A DNA stretch of 6,802 nt from Saprospiraceae bacterium (GTDB taxonomy: Bacteria; Bacteroidota; Bacteroidia; Chitinophagales; Saprospiraceae), in NCBI GenBank assembly GCA_020630355.1, contig JAHDBO010000107.1, positions 1 through 6,802 on the forward strand, given 5' to 3'. Under the pieces are notes generated by a model, which did no database searches, had not been told where the DNA came from, and was given only the letters and a program-made list of their open reading frames with translations. The translations under genes and the position numbers were made by a program. How positions within the stretch are numbered: the stretch's first letter is position 1; every line of letters begins with the position of its first letter. Below, piece after piece: positions 5,197 through 6,802 of this stretch.

Positions 5197-6486
5197 TTAT
5201 GGTCGTTTGTAGAGCTTGATGCCCATGTAAGAATGTTCATCTGCTGTCAATATCAATCCCGTTTCAGCATCAATGCTGAGATGATTGTATCTAAATGTGG
5301 CACCACCCGCCTTTTCATAATAATTAGGAGATCGCTCATTCCATATCACCTCAAACTCTTCCAAGTCGAGCGCAACTAAGCGGTCATGTCCTATTGTGTA
5401 TGCAATTCCATCATGAATATGTATCGGTCCACCGTTTGTAGAAGGAACATCATTATTAACTAATATATTATCCCCGAATTGGTAGATTAATTCACCTGTA
5501 TTTTTATTAAGCAATTTAAAACCATCTCCATGACAAAGTAGCATGTGTTTATAAAATGCCATTCCTTTGGAGAAACCAGAATTCTGAAATTGCTTCTCCC
5601 ATAGTTTCTCTCCAGTATTCATATCTATGCAAATTAAAGTGCGTACCCCCTGAAAGTATAGCTTACCTTCATTTATGAATGGGGTAGTGTTCAGAGTAAA
5701 CTCTGTTCCTACTACATCTTCTAGAGACCACTGCATAAGCCCTTGGCTTACGTTATAGGCATGTAGATTTACTTTTCTGTCGCCTATATCGTCTGGTTTT
5801 TTCTTTTTACATTGAAAAAACACAATTTCATCCCCATTCACATCCGACCAGCCTATTAAGCTTTCCAAAACAGATCGATACCCTTCTTGGTCAATTGGGA
5901 ATGTTCTAACAACATCTTCAATTCCTGCATAAATATCCACTTTCATTAAATGAACCACTTCTTCATCCTCTGCATCTTCTATTGCATGATAAACATATTT
6001 GTTGGAGAACCCAAAACTTGGTCTACTCTGCCAACTCCCTACGGGCAAGTACCATTCAGTAGCTCCAGTGTAAGCATTAGCTCGTGCAATATAATCATGC
6101 CCCCTGTATACAATCAGATTCCTATCTGTCACAGCAGAAGCCGTAATGATTTCCCTACCTTTTTCCCCACTAAGAGAGAACCATTCTTCTATGCCATTAG
6201 CAGTATCTATTCGTTTAATACCAAATCCTATGCTGTCACCATGAAAACCAATATAGTATACCTTATTCAAGCCAAATGCATATACATCTAGCTGATGACC
6301 TAAATTGATTGAATCATAAGATACTGTCCATGCTTTCTCTAGTTTGGAAATACCGTCAGGAATAGGAACATCAATAGGAATATCTCCATTTGAGAAATCG
6401 ATATTGTAATCTTTGGAACAAGAACTACACAGTAGAATGAATCCAAACAAAAACAGACTTAATAATAGCTTTATAATACCATTCAT
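5197..6486 (-). CDS. Lipoprotein with PQQ-like beta-propeller repeats
   Basis: A 429-residue envelope protein. A signal peptide (1-22) ends in CSSC, with Cys23 as the likely lipidated residue. Ser-Lys-Asp after it resembles the charged surface-export signals of Bacteroidota lipoproteins, so a surface location is possible. The rest is made of beta-propeller blades of the PQQ/quinoprotein type. Blade-ending turns include NAYTGATEWYLP (137-148), NVSQGLMQWSLED (245-257), DMNTGEKLWEKQF (288-300), NKNTGELIYQFGD (327-339) and LDLEEFEVIW (373-382). Such propellers act as scaffolds, as in BamB, or as enzymes needing PQQ. The catalytic residues and extra segments of PQQ dehydrogenases are not apparent, so a binding role is more likely. 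DVNGDE (215-220) resembles a calcium-binding loop. The gene converges on the helix-hairpin-helix gene and shares no operon with it. The chosen ATG gives a normal signal peptide. The ligand is unknown. Confidence 0.85.
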   Translation of the reverse strand: MNGIIKLLLSLFLFGFILLCSSCSKDYNIDFSNGDIPIDVPIPDGISKLEKAWTVSYDSINLGHQLDVYAFGLNKVYYIGFHGDSIGFGIKRIDTANGIEEWFSLSGEKGREIITASAVTDRNLIVYRGHDYIARANAYTGATEWYLPVGSWQSRPSFGFSNKYVYHAIEDAEDEEVVHLMKVDIYAGIEDVVRTFPIDQEGYRSVLESLIGWSDVNGDEIVFFQCKKKKPDDIGDRKVNLHAYNVSQGLMQWSLEDVVGTEFTLNTTPFINEGKLYFQGVRTLICIDMNTGEKLWEKQFQNSGFSKGMAFYKHMLLCHGDGFKLLNKNTGELIYQFGDNILVNNDVPSTNGGPIHIHDGIAYTIGHDRLVALDLEEFEVIWNERSPNYYEKAGGATFRYNHLSIDAETGLILTADEHSYMGIKLYKRP

Positions 6487-6528
6487 ATTCCATTGTTTTT
6501 TTTAAGATAAAACTTGATCATCTGTAGA

Positions 6529-6536
6529 CAAAAATA
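6529..6536 (-). promoter_or_regulatory. -7 box for the lipoprotein gene
   Basis: On the minus strand TATTTTTG (6536 to 6529) matches TAnnTTTG and lies 42 bases before the ATG at 6486, giving a leader of about 35 bases. No TTG/TTTG was found 17-23 bases upstream, so an activator or a weak -33 is implied if it is used. Confidence 0.4.
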
Positions 6537-6566
6537 AAATGGTTGTCAATTTGATATGAATTGAAA

Positions 6567-6596
6567 TTTCATTCGGGTTTTCCTTCCTGAATGAAA
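6567..6596. repeat. 11-base inverted repeat upstream of the lipoprotein promoter
   Basis: TTTCATTCGGG (6567-6577) and CCTGAATGAAA (6586-6596) pair fully with one G-T wobble around an eight-base TTTTCCTT loop. No clear T run follows on either strand. It lies about 30 bases upstream of the -7 box at 6529-6536, where an activator would bind, so an operator for a dimeric regulator is a reasonable guess. Confidence 0.45.
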
Positions 6597-6720
6597 AAGC
6601 GATAAATTTATTTTCAAAATGCATGTTATATTTTAGACAAGACCTGATGGGCATCATTCTAAAAATGATTTTTATCAGTACAATCCATGAACAATATAAT
6701 AAGCACCCTTTCTTATACAG

Positions 6721-6761
6721 TAGAAGGCTTTTTGTATTATAATTGTTCAAAAAGCTTTCTA
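6721..6761. repeat. 14-base inverted repeat of unknown role
   Basis: TAGAAGGCTTTTTG (6721-6734) and CAAAAAGCTTTCTA (6748-6761) pair along their whole length with one G-T wobble, around a 13-base AT-rich loop. No T run follows on either strand, so it is not a standard terminator. It could be a regulator site, a transcript-end structure of a gene beyond the right edge, or the end of a small repeat element. Confidence 0.45.
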
Positions 6762-6802
6762 GGAGCTTCCGAAATAAGCAAAACCAAAGGCTGTTCAAAA
6801 AA

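Larger units (their letters stand above)
6487..6802. other. Upstream region of the lipoprotein gene, no gene seen
   Basis: It holds 316 AT-rich bases. An open frame of 98 codons on the minus strand (6502-6798) has Phe/Leu/Ile/Lys/Asn-rich sequence with no recognisable domain and is most likely chance. The region contains one good -7 box for the lipoprotein gene, two long inverted repeats (6567-6596 and 6721-6761), a small hairpin ATCATT/AATGAT (6653-6669) followed by five T, and a 10-base direct repeat TGTTCAAAAA at 6744-6753 and 6792-6801. Confidence 0.5.

Noticed and set aside
4930..5379. A 149-codon plus-strand frame across the end of the helix-hairpin-helix gene
   Set aside because: It is Arg/Ser-rich, overlaps a confident gene in another frame, and runs through the terminator into the converging gene.
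5197..6486. PQQ-dependent dehydrogenase
   Set aside because: Propeller turns are present, but the length and the absence of recognisable catalytic and cytochrome segments argue for a non-enzymatic propeller.
6502..6798. A 98-codon open frame on the minus strand upstream of the lipoprotein gene
   Set aside because: Composition is that of translated AT-rich non-coding DNA, no domain is recognisable, and it covers the lipoprotein's -7 box and two inverted repeats.

Overview
The window looks like chromosomal DNA of a member of the Bacteroidota, probably a marine or environmental Saprospiria/Cytophagia-type bacterium. This is inferred from the AT-rich intergenic DNA, several matches to the Bacteroidota -7 promoter box TAnnTTTG, the general lack of strong Shine-Dalgarno sequences, a lipoprotein with a Cys-Ser-Lys-Asp start, and the protein families present. 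No tRNA, rRNA, CRISPR array, transposase or phage gene is visible. The species cannot be named from the sequence alone.

Layout from left to right. Bases 1-131 are a probable divergent promoter region, with one strong Bacteroidota-type promoter pointing left out of the window and a weaker one pointing right. Bases 132-974 (+) encode a two-helix membrane protein of the MtfA (M90) peptidase fold whose zinc-binding HExxH has become SEYAE, so it is probably a pseudoenzyme. Bases 975-1369 hold no long gene but do carry a leader hairpin, a possible 31-residue single-helix membrane peptide (1148-1243) and a very good intrinsic terminator (1288-1320). Bases 1370-2727 (+) are a coupled pair, scpB (chromosome segregation) and an RsuA/RluB-type rRNA pseudouridine synthase, overlapping by ATGA. 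This is conserved housekeeping.

Bases 2945-5116 (+) hold two envelope genes. The first is an exported protein with two OmpA-like peptidoglycan-binding domains, of which the first is degenerate. The second is a membrane-anchored coiled-coil protein ending in two helix-hairpin-helix modules. They point the same way, their leaders share an 11-base word, and a strong terminator (5139-5170) closes the unit. This terminator lies between converging genes and may serve both strands. Bases 5197-6486 (-) encode a lipoprotein with a PQQ-like beta-propeller. Bases 6487-6802 are its upstream region, with a -7 box close to the gene and two long inverted repeats of unknown role.

No complete known system such as defence, secretion or a mobile element is present. 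The best leads are: the OmpA/helix-hairpin-helix pair, which by predicted topology could place a peptidoglycan binder and a cytoplasmic nucleic-acid-binding-like module on opposite sides of the inner membrane; the inactivated MtfA-like protein; and the terminator-bounded small transcript between that gene and scpB.
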